In this document: positions 47,151 to 56,782 of the stretch, piece after piece
Position numbering within the stretch: position 1 is the first letter of the stretch
How the letters are laid out: each line of letters starts with the position of its first letter
Assembly: GCA_900100245.1 (NCBI GenBank)
Contig: FNEU01000004.1
Location: 142,081-206,080, forward strand
Direction of reading: 5' to 3'
DNA from: Lachnospiraceae bacterium G41
Lineage (GTDB): Bacteria; Bacillota; Clostridia; Lachnospirales; Lachnospiraceae
Length of the DNA: 64,000 nucleotides
Position numbers and translations under genes: made by a program
Notes under the pieces: model-generated
Databases searched by the model: none
What the model saw: the letters and a program-made list of their open reading frames with translations, nothing else
Told to the model about the DNA's origin: nothing

Positions 47151-47188
47151 TTGACAAATGAAAATAAATTGCATACAATTAAATTGTA
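47151..47188 (+). promoter_or_regulatory. gpx-ohrR-trxA promoter with OhrR operator on the -10 box
   Basis: TTGACA (47151-47156), 17-bp spacer, TACAAT (47174-47179). The perfect 15-bp palindrome TACAATTAAATTGTA (47174-47188) covers the -10 and equals the operator described for OhrR. The ohrR gene lies in the operon, so autoregulation by organic peroxide is predicted. Confidence 0.92.
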
Positions 47189-47221
47189 CACAATCGAAAT
47201 TGAAAAAAGGAGGAGCACGGT

Positions 47222-47773
47222 ATGGGATTTTATGATTTAAAAGTAACAGCAAGAGACGGAAGCGAAGTTTCCATGAAGGATTATGAGAATAAAGTTGTTT
47301 TGGTGGTAAATACAGCTACAGGCTGCGGATTCACACCTCACTACAAACCTCTTGAGGAGATGTATGAAAAATATCATGACAGAGGATTTGAGATAATCGA
47401 TGTTCCCTGCAACCAGTTCGCAGGCCAGACACCGGGTACGGATGAAGAGATACACGAGTTCTGTACACTTAAATACAACACCCGGTTTCCTCAGATGAAA
47501 AAGAGCGATGTCAACGGTGAGAATGCAATCGAACTTTTCAAATACCTTAAGTCACAGAAAACCTTCGAAGGCTTTGGCAAAGGACCAAAGGCAATGGCAA
47601 TGGCGGCAATGCTTAAGGGAATTGATAAGGATTATAAAAACAACTCAGAGATCAAGTGGAATTTCACCAAGTTTATCATAAACAGAAAAGGTGAAGTCGT
47701 AGCAAGATTTGAGCCGACGGCAGATATGAAGGCAGTCGATAAGTTTGTGGAAAATCTTTTAAACGAGGGTTAA
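47222..47773 (+). CDS. Glutathione peroxidase family thiol peroxidase
   Basis: A 183-aa peroxidase with Cys in place of selenocysteine: C35 in NTATGCGFT, then PCNQFAGQ and WNFTKF, the conserved tetrad region. Bacterial Cys-type members usually take electrons from thioredoxin rather than glutathione, and trxA is in the same operon. It should reduce organic hydroperoxides. AAGGAGG precedes the ATG. First gene of the OhrR-controlled operon. Confidence 0.94.
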   Translation: MGFYDLKVTARDGSEVSMKDYENKVVLVVNTATGCGFTPHYKPLEEMYEKYHDRGFEIIDVPCNQFAGQTPGTDEEIHEFCTLKYNTRFPQMKKSDVNGENAIELFKYLKSQKTFEGFGKGPKAMAMAAMLKGIDKDYKNNSEIKWNFTKFIINRKGEVVARFEPTADMKAVDKFVENLLNEG

Positions 47774-47775
47774 AA

Positions 47776-48225
47776 ATGAGTAAATACGATTGTTTGAAAC
47801 TTGAAAACCAGCTTTGTTTTCCGCTTTATGCATGTGCGAAGGCAGTTACCAGACATTACAAACCGTTACTTGACGAATTCGACTTAACATATACTCAGTA
47901 CATCACAATGATGGTTATGTGGGAGAGAAAGAGCGCAAGCGTAAAAGAAATAGGCGAATGTCTCTATCTTGATTCCGGCACGCTTACACCGCTTATCAAC
48001 AAACTTGAGAGCAAGGGATATATTGAAAAGCATAGAAGTGATGATGATGCGAGAGGCGTAGTTGTAAGCATTACAGATGCAGGTAAGAAATTAAGAGACA
48101 AGATGGTAAAAGTTCCGAACGCCATGGGCGGATGCGTAGCCTTATCCGAAGAAGAAGCCAAAGAACTGTACATGCTTTTATACAAAATACTCGGACATTT
48201 CGATGAAATCGATTCAGAAATTTAA
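47776..48225 (+). CDS. ohrR: OhrR-type MarR-family peroxide repressor
   Basis: A 149-aa winged-helix repressor. The sensing C14 lies in LENQLCFPLYA, matching C15 of B. subtilis OhrR, and KPLLDEFDLTYTQYITMMVMWE and DSGTLTPLINKLESKGYI match the dimer and DNA-binding parts. Oxidation of C14 should release it from the operator at 47174. It has further Cys (C6, and one in GGCVALSEEEAK), so a two-Cys mechanism is possible. Symbol assigned by motif and operator together. Confidence 0.92.
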   Translation: MSKYDCLKLENQLCFPLYACAKAVTRHYKPLLDEFDLTYTQYITMMVMWERKSASVKEIGECLYLDSGTLTPLINKLESKGYIEKHRSDDDARGVVVSITDAGKKLRDKMVKVPNAMGGCVALSEEEAKELYMLLYKILGHFDEIDSEI

Positions 48226-48250
48226 TTTATTTTATGAGGAGGAAAAAATT

Positions 48251-48562
48251 ATGGCAGTTATTCATATTACAGAAAACGAATTTGAAGAGAAAGTTTTAAA
48301 GAACAATAAACCTGCGTTTGTAGATTTCTTTGCAACCTGGTGCGGACCTTGCCAGATGATGGCACCCATTCTTGAGGAAGCATCCAATGAAAATCCTGAT
48401 GTGGATTTCTTTGCGATAGACATTGATGATGCTGAAGAAACCGCAGCAAAGTACGGAGTAATGAGCATCCCCAACATGGTTCTTTTTAAGAACGGAGAGG
48501 TTGCTGACAGAATCATCGGTAAGACCGGTAAGCAGGGAATAAATGAATTTGTAAGAAAATGA
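48251..48562 (+). CDS. trxA: Thioredoxin
   Basis: A 103-aa thioredoxin with the active site W30-C-G-P-C34. GAGGAGG precedes the ATG at 48251; an ORF start at 48203 lies inside ohrR and is rejected. Placement in the peroxide operon suggests it recharges the Gpx enzyme; trxB, its likely reductase, is at 60205. It ends at a terminator. Confidence 0.95.
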   Translation: MAVIHITENEFEEKVLKNNKPAFVDFFATWCGPCQMMAPILEEASNENPDVDFFAIDIDDAEETAAKYGVMSIPNMVLFKNGEVADRIIGKTGKQGINEFVRK

Positions 48563-48595
48563 GAAAACAGGGTTTAAGCCCTGTTTTCATTTTTT
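48563..48595 (+). terminator. Rho-independent terminator after trxA
   Basis: GAAAACAGGG (48563-48572) / CCCTGTTTTC (48579-48588), then T6 after one A. It begins right at the stop codon. Confidence 0.9.
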
Positions 48596-48711
48596 AATGC
48601 TATCGACAAACATCAAGAATTTGTATATACTCAAAAAGGCAGATAAAAGCAGTCGATTTCAATCCCAATTACCTAAAACGGATAAAAAAGAGTATTGAAG
48701 AGGTTTCGATA

Positions 48712-50040
48712 ATGAAACAAAACACACATTCCGAAATAATTATAAAAATAGCCGATATTGCTTGTTTTTTAATACTTCTTTTTGTGTTTGGATTCTTTTT
48801 CTCAAGACTTGTTTACTGCCAGTCATTATATGCCGAAACAGGAAATACCGAGGGCTACTATTCGGATATTCTGGCATATATGCAACACATACAGGGCCCT
48901 CAGGCGGAAATAACCTTTGAGAAAGAGGTTTATTCCACGCTGGATACATATCCTTTATTCTTTTTGCTCGGGAAATTGCTCTATAAATTCATGGATATCA
49001 ATCATGCGATTATGTGGTCCGAGTTAATACTTAATTCCCTTGCAATTATTTTATCCAAATACTTTTTTGAAAAATCACTGCCCGTAAAAGAAGGTGAAAA
49101 AGACCATATTTTACGGCATATATTAATATCGCTCGGAGTATGCGCATGTTTTATTATGTCAATGTGGTGGCTTCCGAGATTCGGTAAAATCACGCTTCCG
49201 TTTAAGGACCAGGTTTTCTACGGAACCTATTCTGGCAATCCCTGGCATAATGCGACCTATATTGCCGTAAGACCGTTTGCGATATCGACCTTTTTCGCAT
49301 TCGTATATCTGATGAAGAAAATACCATATAAAAAAGATGACAAGGCAGAAAACGGAGAGAAACTTAAGGTTTGGGACTTCGTCCTATTTTCGGTATCACT
49401 CTTTCTTTCGGTACTTACCAAGCCGACCTTTGCTTTGGTATTCTATTCTGCATCGGTATTGGTATTTTTATTCAGACTATTTGCAAGTAAAGGCAAGCAG
49501 ATTAAGGTTTTGCTTTTAGTGGCGCTTTCATATATTCCGGCAGCTCTTGTTCTTTTATACCAGTTTGGCGGTGTGTTTGGAAAAAGAGTTGAAACCTCAG
49601 AAGAACACGGAATCGGATTTACATTCTTCGGAGTATGGAGAAGTGCGAATCCTCATGTTGCGGCAGCAATCTTTTATGCCAATGTGTTTGCACTCGTTAC
49701 ACTTTGCTTTTTCATAAAAGAATTGAAAAATGACTTTCTTTACAGATTTGGTGTATTATATTTCGCAGTTGCTTTGCTTGAGGCAGGTCTTTTATGCGAA
49801 AAAGGATTCAGATATTCACATTTTAATTTCAGCTGGGGCTATATGCACGGCATCTTTTTCTTCTCAATGGTATCAATTGTGATATTGCTTAAAGAATGCT
49901 TCAAAAAGAAAAAAAGATGGCCTGTAATAGTGATCTCATCGCTTTCTCTTTTATCTCAGGTAGTCTTCGGAATCCTTTATTTTAAGGGACTCTACTATGG
50001 TCTTGACTACAATACGCTTCTTCCGAGCCACTGGCTGTAA
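48712..50040 (+). CDS. Unknown polytopic membrane protein, GT-C-like
   Basis: A 442-aa protein with about 10 helices. After helix 1 the outer loop has AETGNTEGYYSDILAYMQHI and then EVYSTLDTYPLFFLLGKLLY, in the manner of GT-C glycosyltransferases (acidic loop, then a P-L motif before helix 2). No exact family. It stands alone between trxA and argB. No strong ribosome site; GAAGAGG lies upstream. It looks like a relative of the other large membrane proteins in this window rather than a transporter. Confidence 0.65.
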   Translation: MKQNTHSEIIIKIADIACFLILLFVFGFFFSRLVYCQSLYAETGNTEGYYSDILAYMQHIQGPQAEITFEKEVYSTLDTYPLFFLLGKLLYKFMDINHAIMWSELILNSLAIILSKYFFEKSLPVKEGEKDHILRHILISLGVCACFIMSMWWLPRFGKITLPFKDQVFYGTYSGNPWHNATYIAVRPFAISTFFAFVYLMKKIPYKKDDKAENGEKLKVWDFVLFSVSLFLSVLTKPTFALVFYSASVLVFLFRLFASKGKQIKVLLLVALSYIPAALVLLYQFGGVFGKRVETSEEHGIGFTFFGVWRSANPHVAAAIFYANVFALVTLCFFIKELKNDFLYRFGVLYFAVALLEAGLLCEKGFRYSHFNFSWGYMHGIFFFSMVSIVILLKECFKKKKRWPVIVISSLSLLSQVVFGILYFKGLYYGLDYNTLLPSHWL

Positions 50041-50088
50041 ACCCAAGAAGCTTTCTTAAATATTCTCTTAACTTTTATTTGTCCATCA

Positions 50089-50120
50089 CCCGTCGGTTTA
50101 GTGTTGAATTGACGGGAGTT
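50089..50120 (+). terminator. Weak terminator before argB
   Basis: CCCGTC (50089-50094) / GACGGG (50111-50116) with a long loop and a short T run. Low strength; could instead be chance. Confidence 0.4.
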
Positions 50121-50187
50121 TTGTTGTAAAATAAATAGACTATGTTTTTATTTAGTTATAAACAATTTCCAACGGAGGCTATTTGCA

Positions 50188-51072
50188 ATGGAAAAAAACA
50201 TGGAACAGTTTTTAAATAAAGCAGGTGTGCTGGTTGAGGCACTTCCATATATTCAGAAGTACAACAGAAAGATAATTGTTGTTAAATACGGCGGTTCCGC
50301 AATGACGAATGTGGAACTTCAGAAGAAAGTAATCGAGGACGTTGTTCTTTTAAAACTCGTTGGTTTCAAGCCGATTATCGTTCACGGTGGCGGCAAGGAA
50401 ATCAGCAAATGGGTTGATAAAGTAGGAAAGACTCCCGAGTTTGTAAACGGCCTCAGAGTTACCGATGCAGAGACAATGGAAATTGCCGAGATGGTTTTAA
50501 ACAAGGTTAACAAATCTCTCGTTGCAATGGTTCAGGAACTCGGTGTAAAGGCAGTCGGTGTTTCAGGCAAGGACGGTGGTCTTTTACGAGTTGATAAAAA
50601 ATATGTGGACGGCAAGGATATCGGATTTGTGGGTGATATCAAGCAGGTTAATCCCAAGGTTATCTACGATCTTTTAAGCAATGATTTCCTTCCCATCGTT
50701 GCTCCTATCGGACTTGATGATGATTTCAACACATATAACATTAATGCAGACGATGCGGCATGCGAGATTGCAAAGGCTGTAGGAGCTGAGAAACTTGCGT
50801 TCCTTACCGATATTGAAGGTCTTTACAGAGATATCAACGACAAGAGTTCATTCATTTCAAAGATAAAAGTATCCGAAGCCAAAGAACTCATTGCTTCGGG
50901 AACACTCGGCGGCGGTATGCTTCCCAAGCTTACGAACTGTACTTCGGCAATGGAAGCAGGCGTTAACAGAGTGCATATTCTCGACGGCAGAATTCCGCAC
51001 TGCCTCCTTCTTGAAATCTTTACCAGAGAAGGTATCGGAACAATGATTATGCCGGATACGGACGAAGAATAA
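50188..51072 (+). CDS. argB: Acetylglutamate kinase
   Basis: Phosphorylates N-acetylglutamate, the usual feedback-controlled step of arginine synthesis. The 294-aa protein has KYGGSAM near residue 32, [11 protein letters not shown] near residue 67 and a long N-terminal helix of the kind linked to arginine sensitivity in hexameric enzymes. GGAGG is upstream. argD follows after 24 nt. Confidence 0.96.
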   Translation: MEKNMEQFLNKAGVLVEALPYIQKYNRKIIVVKYGGSAMTNVELQKKVIEDVVLLKLVGFKPIIVHGGGKEISKWVDKVGKTPEFVNGLRVTDAETMEIAEMVLNKVNKSLVAMVQELGVKAVGVSGKDGGLLRVDKKYVDGKDIGFVGDIKQVNPKVIYDLLSNDFLPIVAPIGLDDDFNTYNINADDAACEIAKAVGAEKLAFLTDIEGLYRDINDKSSFISKIKVSEAKELIASGTLGGGMLPKLTNCTSAMEAGVNRVHILDGRIPHCLLLEIFTREGIGTMIMPDTDEE

Positions 51073-51096
51073 GCAAAAGTTTTGAGGATTTGAATT

Positions 51097-52290
51097 ATGA
51101 TGCAGACTTATATAGATGAAGCTGAGAAATATCTGCTTCACACATACAACAGGTATCAGGTCGTATTCGACCATGGCGACGGTGTAAAGCTCTATGATAC
51201 CGACGGAAAAGAATATCTTGATTTTGTGTCCGGTATCGGCGTTTTTGCGCTCGGATACAACAACAAAGAATTCAACGATGCAGTAAAAGCACAGGTTGAT
51301 AAGATACTTCACACATCAAATTATTACTACAATGTTCCCGCAATCGAGGCAGCAAAGGCTGTTACCGAAGCTTCGGGAATGGATAAAGTATTTTTTACGA
51401 ACTCAGGTGCCGAGGCGGTAGAGGGCGCTCTTAAGGTCGCTAGAAAATACGCATATTTAAAAGACGGTAAAACCGATCATGAAATCATTGCCATGAACCA
51501 TTCTTTCCATGGCAGAACTTTTGGTGCGCTCTCCGTTACAGGTACGGAAAAATATCGTGCGCCTTTCGGACCCATGATTGGAAATATCAAGTTTGCCGAG
51601 ATCAACGATCTTGACAGTGTAAAAGCACTTGTAACCGATAAAACATGTGCTATTCTTTGCGAGACTCTTCAGGGCGAGGGCGGTATCAGACCTGCCACAC
51701 CCGAGTTTTTAAAAGGACTTCGTGAACTTTGCGATGAAATCGGCGCATTGCTTATTTTAGACGAAATTCAGTGCGGTATGGGTCGTACGGGATATATGTA
51801 CTGTTTCCAGAAATACGGCATCAAACCCGATGTTTTAACCACCGCAAAAGCGCTTGGCTGCGGTATTCCGATGGGTGCATTTTTAATGACCAAGGAAGTG
51901 GCAGACAACTCACTTGTTGCAGGCGACCACGGTACCACATACGGCGGCAACCCTTTGGGCGGTGCAGCTTGTGCGGCAGTTTTCAAACTTTACAAAGAGC
52001 TTAACATCTGCGAAAACGCCAAGACTGTCGGCGAGTATCTTTTTGAAAAACTTGAAGAAGTAAAGAATACATACAGTGAAATCACAGATCACAGGGGAAT
52101 GGGACTCATGCAGGGTCTTGAGTTTGACAAACCCGTTGCTGATATTATTAATAATGCCCTCGATAACGGACTCGTCCTTATCAACGCGGGAACTCAGATA
52201 ATCAGATTTTTACCGCCGCTTATCATCACCAAAGATGATGTAGACAGGATGATAGTTATTCTAAAAGAGGCAATTGAGAATGCACATTAG
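51097..52290 (+). CDS. argD: Acetylornithine aminotransferase
   Basis: A 397-aa class III PLP aminotransferase: YLDFVSGIGVFALGYNN, the FTNSGAEAVEGALKVARKY cofactor motif, LLILDEIQCGMGRTG and the lysine in TTAKALGCGIPMGAF. Converts N-acetylglutamate semialdehyde to N-acetylornithine. Two adjacent ATGs (51097, 51100) are possible starts. It overlaps the next gene by 11 nt. Confidence 0.95.
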   Translation: MMQTYIDEAEKYLLHTYNRYQVVFDHGDGVKLYDTDGKEYLDFVSGIGVFALGYNNKEFNDAVKAQVDKILHTSNYYYNVPAIEAAKAVTEASGMDKVFFTNSGAEAVEGALKVARKYAYLKDGKTDHEIIAMNHSFHGRTFGALSVTGTEKYRAPFGPMIGNIKFAEINDLDSVKALVTDKTCAILCETLQGEGGIRPATPEFLKGLRELCDEIGALLILDEIQCGMGRTGYMYCFQKYGIKPDVLTTAKALGCGIPMGAFLMTKEVADNSLVAGDHGTTYGGNPLGGAACAAVFKLYKELNICENAKTVGEYLFEKLEEVKNTYSEITDHRGMGLMQGLEFDKPVADIINNALDNGLVLINAGTQIIRFLPPLIITKDDVDRMIVILKEAIENAH

Positions 52291-53728
52291 AAAAAAATTG
52301 TTTTCAATTTTATCTATACTGGCAATGACCATTGTGGCTTTGCTCGGAGATTTATTCCCCGGACATTCGCTGATTGAACCCGATTCGGCCAGAGAGACGG
52401 ATGACGTCTTAACGATTTGGTACACGGATGCATATCTGGAAGAATACATCAGAAATGCAGCTGTTGTTTACGAAGAAAAGTCAGGCGTAAAGGTGGTTTC
52501 CACCAAGGTTTCCGGCCTGGAATATCTCGAACAGATACAGAAAGCCACAATTGATGACGGTTACGGCCCGGATCTTTTTGTTTTGAGCAACGAATCACTT
52601 GAGAAAGCATATCTGTCAGGATTATGCTATGAATTAAAGGATTCCCACAGAGTGCTCAATTCCACGTATTTTCCCGAAGTTTCCCTTGATGCTATCAGCT
52701 ATTCGGATTACAAACTCGGTTATCCGCTGTTTTTTGATTGCTCAATCTTTTTGTACAATAAAACATTACTTGATGAAATCGTTACGAATTACAACGAGAA
52801 TGCGGTAAATGCAAGTTCGAATTATGGCGAGGGTTCGGAGGAAGAGGAAGAAACAAACATTGAAGAAAGTAGCACAGAATTTGTGCCTGTAATAGCGGAG
52901 GAAATCCTTCCGACATCAATCGTTGAGATTACAAATTTCGCTTTAAATTACAACCTTCCCGAAGGCTGTGAATCATATTTTAAATGGTGCGTATCTGACG
53001 TTCTTTATGATTACTGGTTTGCCGGTGCATACTTAAATGTCGGCGGAGAAAAGGGCGATATCAGAGACGAAATCGATGTTTACAATACGGAAAGTATGTA
53101 TTGCCTGAATGTTTTCCAGGATTTTAAAGAGTTCTTTTCAATGGACCTTGATAAGTACACATACGAGGATCTTTTAAATGATTTTGAAGCAGGAAAAATT
53201 CTTTTCATAGTGGCAGATACAAACGTAATCAACAAGCTTGAAGCCGATAAAAAATCCGAGGAAAATCCTTTTGCTTACGAGTACGGAATCACCAGCATCG
53301 GAATGCTTAACGATACATTAAAATCCAAAGGATTGTCGGTAACAAAACTTGTTGCCGTAAACGGTCTGTCGGAGAACAAGGAACTGGCTGAAGATTTTGC
53401 AAAGTTTTTGTCGGTTGACTATTCGTCAAACCTTTATTCAAGAACCGGCAAGCTTGCATGCAACTATCAGAAAGAATATGTATATCCTCAGATGGAAGAT
53501 GCTGTCAGAACCTATGAAAACAGCGTATCACTCCCTAAGATTGTGGAGACTTCCAATTACTGGGTACTTTGCGAAATGGTATATACCAAAGCCTGGGACG
53601 GCGAAGATGTCAACAAGCTCTTAAAGCAGTTGTCCGGACAGGTTAAAAAGCAGATTTTCGGCATTTATGTCGAAGAAGAATATATCGAAACACCCGTGGT
53701 TTCGGAAGATTATGTATTTGATGAATAA
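52280..53728 (+). CDS. Orphan extracellular solute-binding protein
   Basis: A 482-aa protein with one N-terminal membrane anchor or signal (residues ~4-25), then a fold like sugar-type solute-binding proteins: LTIWYTDAYLEEYIRNAAVVYEEKSGVKV, YGPDLFVLSNESL, and FFDCSIFLYNKTLL. A linker rich in Glu, Ser and Thr (~180-205) is unusual for the family. No ABC permease genes are adjacent. The ATG at 52280, inside argD, follows AAAGAGG. It may bind sugar or act as a sensor; ligand unknown. Confidence 0.75.
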   Translation: MHIRKKLFSILSILAMTIVALLGDLFPGHSLIEPDSARETDDVLTIWYTDAYLEEYIRNAAVVYEEKSGVKVVSTKVSGLEYLEQIQKATIDDGYGPDLFVLSNESLEKAYLSGLCYELKDSHRVLNSTYFPEVSLDAISYSDYKLGYPLFFDCSIFLYNKTLLDEIVTNYNENAVNASSNYGEGSEEEEETNIEESSTEFVPVIAEEILPTSIVEITNFALNYNLPEGCESYFKWCVSDVLYDYWFAGAYLNVGGEKGDIRDEIDVYNTESMYCLNVFQDFKEFFSMDLDKYTYEDLLNDFEAGKILFIVADTNVINKLEADKKSEENPFAYEYGITSIGMLNDTLKSKGLSVTKLVAVNGLSENKELAEDFAKFLSVDYSSNLYSRTGKLACNYQKEYVYPQMEDAVRTYENSVSLPKIVETSNYWVLCEMVYTKAWDGEDVNKLLKQLSGQVKKQIFGIYVEEEYIETPVVSEDYVFDE

Positions 53729-53795
53729 AACCCGAATTTAGGGTGAAATAAAGTTAAACGAATAAGTCGGCTCGAGGGTGAAAAGGAGTTGACTT

Positions 53796-54377
53796 ATGAA
53801 AAAACTTTTAATCATTTTTATTGTTTCATTGAGTCTGTTTTTAATCAGCTGTGAAGAAGGCGGACTCACACTTTCCGAGATTCCGGAAAATTTTCCCGAA
53901 GAAACCCTACAACCTAATACAAATGAAAACGGCGCAGGCCCTGCGCCTTCTTTTGATGCGAAAAAAGAGGAGGCCGACGGCTGTGTGTATATTTGCGGCG
54001 CCGTTAAAAACGCAGGTATTTATGAATTTAAAGAAGGCACGCGTTTATATGAACTCATAAAAGAGGCAGGAGGCCTTGATGAAGAGGCTGATGCCGATGC
54101 GATTAATCTGGCGATGGAGGTAAAGGATGCGGAACAGATAAGAATACCGTATATCGGAGAGACGCTTAATATGTCGGAGGATAAGTTGATTGATATCAAC
54201 AAGGCTGATATAAAAGAACTCTGCTCGATTCCGGGCATAGGCGAAGCCAGAGCCACTGCCATTATCGAATACAGGGATTCAAACGGCGGATTTAAGGAGA
54301 TTGAAGAACTTAAAAATATTTCGGGGATTAAAGATGCGACATTTAACAAGATAAAGCCCTATGTCTGCGTGCGGTGA
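53796..54377 (+). CDS. ComEA-like DNA-binding lipoprotein
   Basis: A 193-aa protein: lipoprotein signal with lipobox LISC (C19), an acidic/proline linker, an SLBB domain (VYICGAVKNAGIYEF near residue 67), and helix-hairpin-helix motifs (INKADIKELCSIPGIGEARATAI near 132, then KNISGIKDATFNKI). This is ComEA, the receptor for incoming DNA in competence, but lipid-anchored rather than held by a transmembrane helix. comEC follows. Confidence 0.88.
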   Translation: MKKLLIIFIVSLSLFLISCEEGGLTLSEIPENFPEETLQPNTNENGAGPAPSFDAKKEEADGCVYICGAVKNAGIYEFKEGTRLYELIKEAGGLDEEADADAINLAMEVKDAEQIRIPYIGETLNMSEDKLIDINKADIKELCSIPGIGEARATAIIEYRDSNGGFKEIEELKNISGIKDATFNKIKPYVCVR

Positions 54378-56731
54378 AAATGATGAAGCGAATAAAAAGA
54401 CCCGTCATGTGGATAGCTTTGCTGGCAGCAGGCTTTATGCTTGTGTTTTTGGATACCGCCGAAAGGCAGCTTGACATACCTCGCCATTCAACCGTGGAAG
54501 GCGAGGTATGTGGTGTTGTCAAAGATATCGAATACAAAAATGACAAGGTTTATTTGTACCTGAAAAATGTGAATTTTATATCTGATGAGTTAAAGGATTT
54601 TAAGGAAATAAAATCCTCTTCGTTTTTATGCCGCAAATTAGGCGCTGTATGCTCGTTTGACGCTGATTATGATAAAATATCCGACTGCGGTGTAAATATC
54701 GGCTCTACGGTCAAAATACGCGGTAAAATCAACGTTTATAATAAGGCGAGTAATCCCGGAGAGTTTGACATGCGAAGATTCTATATTTCAAAGGGGTATC
54801 TTTTCAGTGCATATTCTTGCGAACTGTTATCCGGTGACTCGCATAAAAACATAATCGCGGATACATCCTACAGAATTTCCGCGAGAATTGGTGGCCTTAT
54901 AGACCGAAGCCTTAATCCAAAAGATGCAGGCATGATGAAGGCGATTCTTTTGGCAGATAAAACCGATCTTGATAAAGAAACCAAAGATTTGTACAAAGAC
55001 GCGGGAGCAGGGCATCTGCTTGCAATAAGCGGACTGCATATTTCCATGTTTGCGGCTATTACTTTATTTTTCCTAAAAAAGACGCCGCTTTCTTTTAAAG
55101 CCTCATACATAATCACGGTTTTTATATTGTTTTTATACGGATATCTGATTGGGTTTTCCGCATCCGCACTAAGAGCCACCGTGATGTTTGCAATTCTTTG
55201 TATCGGAAAGATGTTTAACAAGTCCTATGATTCACTTAATTCAATGGCAGTGGCTCTTCTTGTAACGATTATGATTAAGCCTTTATACGTTCTGCAAAAC
55301 GGTTTTCTGATGTCATATCTGGCCATTATTTCGATTGCGGTGGTGCTTCCGATTTTTGCGGTAATCGGCAAGAAAGCCAAAGGTGTAATCTCCACGCTTT
55401 CAATCAGTACATCAGTGACAATGACCACGCTTCCCGTGGTTGTAAATTCATATTATAAAATCCCTTTATATGCTCCTTTGATTAATATTGTTTTAGTGCC
55501 GGGAATGACGGTTTTGCTGATGCTCGGAATTTCCTGCATTTGCCTAAGAGCAATTATAGAGAGCAGCATTTTTATCAACATTTGCAAACTGCTTTTTGCA
55601 GGTTCCTTAATATCACCTGATTTATACATTTTTCTCCTATCCGGAAAATTCAATATCTTTGCAATAGGAATACATTTGTTTCTCGAGATTTACGAATGGC
55701 TGATGAAAACCGAACTGACACTTCCGAAAGCAGTTATTACAACAGGCGCCAGAGGAATTGCAAGGTGCCTTATATATGAATTCATCCTGCTTTTAAGTGC
55801 TTTTATCATCAGAAAAATCAAGTTAAGTCTGTGGCGTAAAGACAAGCTTATTAACAACCGCATAAGGCAAAGTCCTGCATACAATCCAACGAAAGAAATA
55901 CGAAGCATCAGAAAGAAAAGAGTATTACTGTTTGCGGGTTCGACGGCAGTTCTCGTACTTAACATTGCTGCCTTTTTAATCTATTGGCGAAAGGATAAAA
56001 TTGAATTTCTTGATGTCGGCCAGGGGCTTTGCGTATGCATCCAGTACAAAGGAAATGTCTACTGCTACGACGGCGGTTCGACGGACAGGAAAAATATCGA
56101 CGAATATGTTTTATCGCCTTATTTCGCGTATTACGGAATCGACAGTGTGGATGCGTGGTTTATCTCGCACGAGGACGCAGATCATACTAGCGGAATCAAA
56201 GGCCTGCTTAACGGAAACATAACCATAAAAGAAATAATCGTCCCGAAGGTCCTTAAAGACAATTTTTCATCAATTACCGCCCTTGCAGAGGACACAGGCA
56301 CAAAGGTTATTTATTCTTCGACAGGAGACGTATTTACTTCAAACGACGGAATCACTTTTACGGTTTTATCTCCCGATGAAGATTTTCCGCCTGACGATTC
56401 CAATGCCTGTTCTCTAGTTGTCTTAATGCGGACGAAAGAAGAGAAAGTTCTTTTTATGGGAGACGCCGATACAAGGGCCGAAGAGAAGGTCTTATCTTTT
56501 ATGAGGGGTCCGATTGATATACTTCAGGTCGCACATCACGGTTCGGCCAACAACACTAACAGCGAATATTTTTTATGTACCCTGAAGCCGCGCATAAGCA
56601 TTATATCCTGCGGCTTTGACAATCAATACGGCCACCCGCACAAAGAAACACTTGAAGCGCTTGAAAAAACAGGAACTTATATTTATCTCACGGATAAGGA
56701 AGCGTCAGCTTTCTTTTGGTTCGTGCATTAA
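54374..56731 (+). CDS. ComEC/Rec2 DNA uptake channel
   Basis: A 785-aa protein: N-terminal hydrophobic helix and OB-like DUF4131 region (~1-190), the competence membrane domain with HLLAISGLHISMFAAI near residue 214 and about eight helices, and a C-terminal metallo-beta-lactamase domain (~535-785) with FLDVGQGLCV, HEDADHTSG and VAHHGSANN. It carries single-stranded DNA into the cell. The GTG at 54374 overlaps the comEA stop as GTGA; ATGs at 54380 and 54383 are alternatives. With comEA and holA it forms a conserved Firmicute order. Confidence 0.92.
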   Translation: MKMMKRIKRPVMWIALLAAGFMLVFLDTAERQLDIPRHSTVEGEVCGVVKDIEYKNDKVYLYLKNVNFISDELKDFKEIKSSSFLCRKLGAVCSFDADYDKISDCGVNIGSTVKIRGKINVYNKASNPGEFDMRRFYISKGYLFSAYSCELLSGDSHKNIIADTSYRISARIGGLIDRSLNPKDAGMMKAILLADKTDLDKETKDLYKDAGAGHLLAISGLHISMFAAITLFFLKKTPLSFKASYIITVFILFLYGYLIGFSASALRATVMFAILCIGKMFNKSYDSLNSMAVALLVTIMIKPLYVLQNGFLMSYLAIISIAVVLPIFAVIGKKAKGVISTLSISTSVTMTTLPVVVNSYYKIPLYAPLINIVLVPGMTVLLMLGISCICLRAIIESSIFINICKLLFAGSLISPDLYIFLLSGKFNIFAIGIHLFLEIYEWLMKTELTLPKAVITTGARGIARCLIYEFILLLSAFIIRKIKLSLWRKDKLINNRIRQSPAYNPTKEIRSIRKKRVLLFAGSTAVLVLNIAAFLIYWRKDKIEFLDVGQGLCVCIQYKGNVYCYDGGSTDRKNIDEYVLSPYFAYYGIDSVDAWFISHEDADHTSGIKGLLNGNITIKEIIVPKVLKDNFSSITALAEDTGTKVIYSSTGDVFTSNDGITFTVLSPDEDFPPDDSNACSLVVLMRTKEEKVLFMGDADTRAEEKVLSFMRGPIDILQVAHHGSANNTNSEYFLCTLKPRISIISCGFDNQYGHPHKETLEALEKTGTYIYLTDKEASAFFWFVH

Positions 56732-56782
56732 GAACAGAAATAATGTATAATGTTTTCGTATGAGATTTTTAAAGGAATCGCA

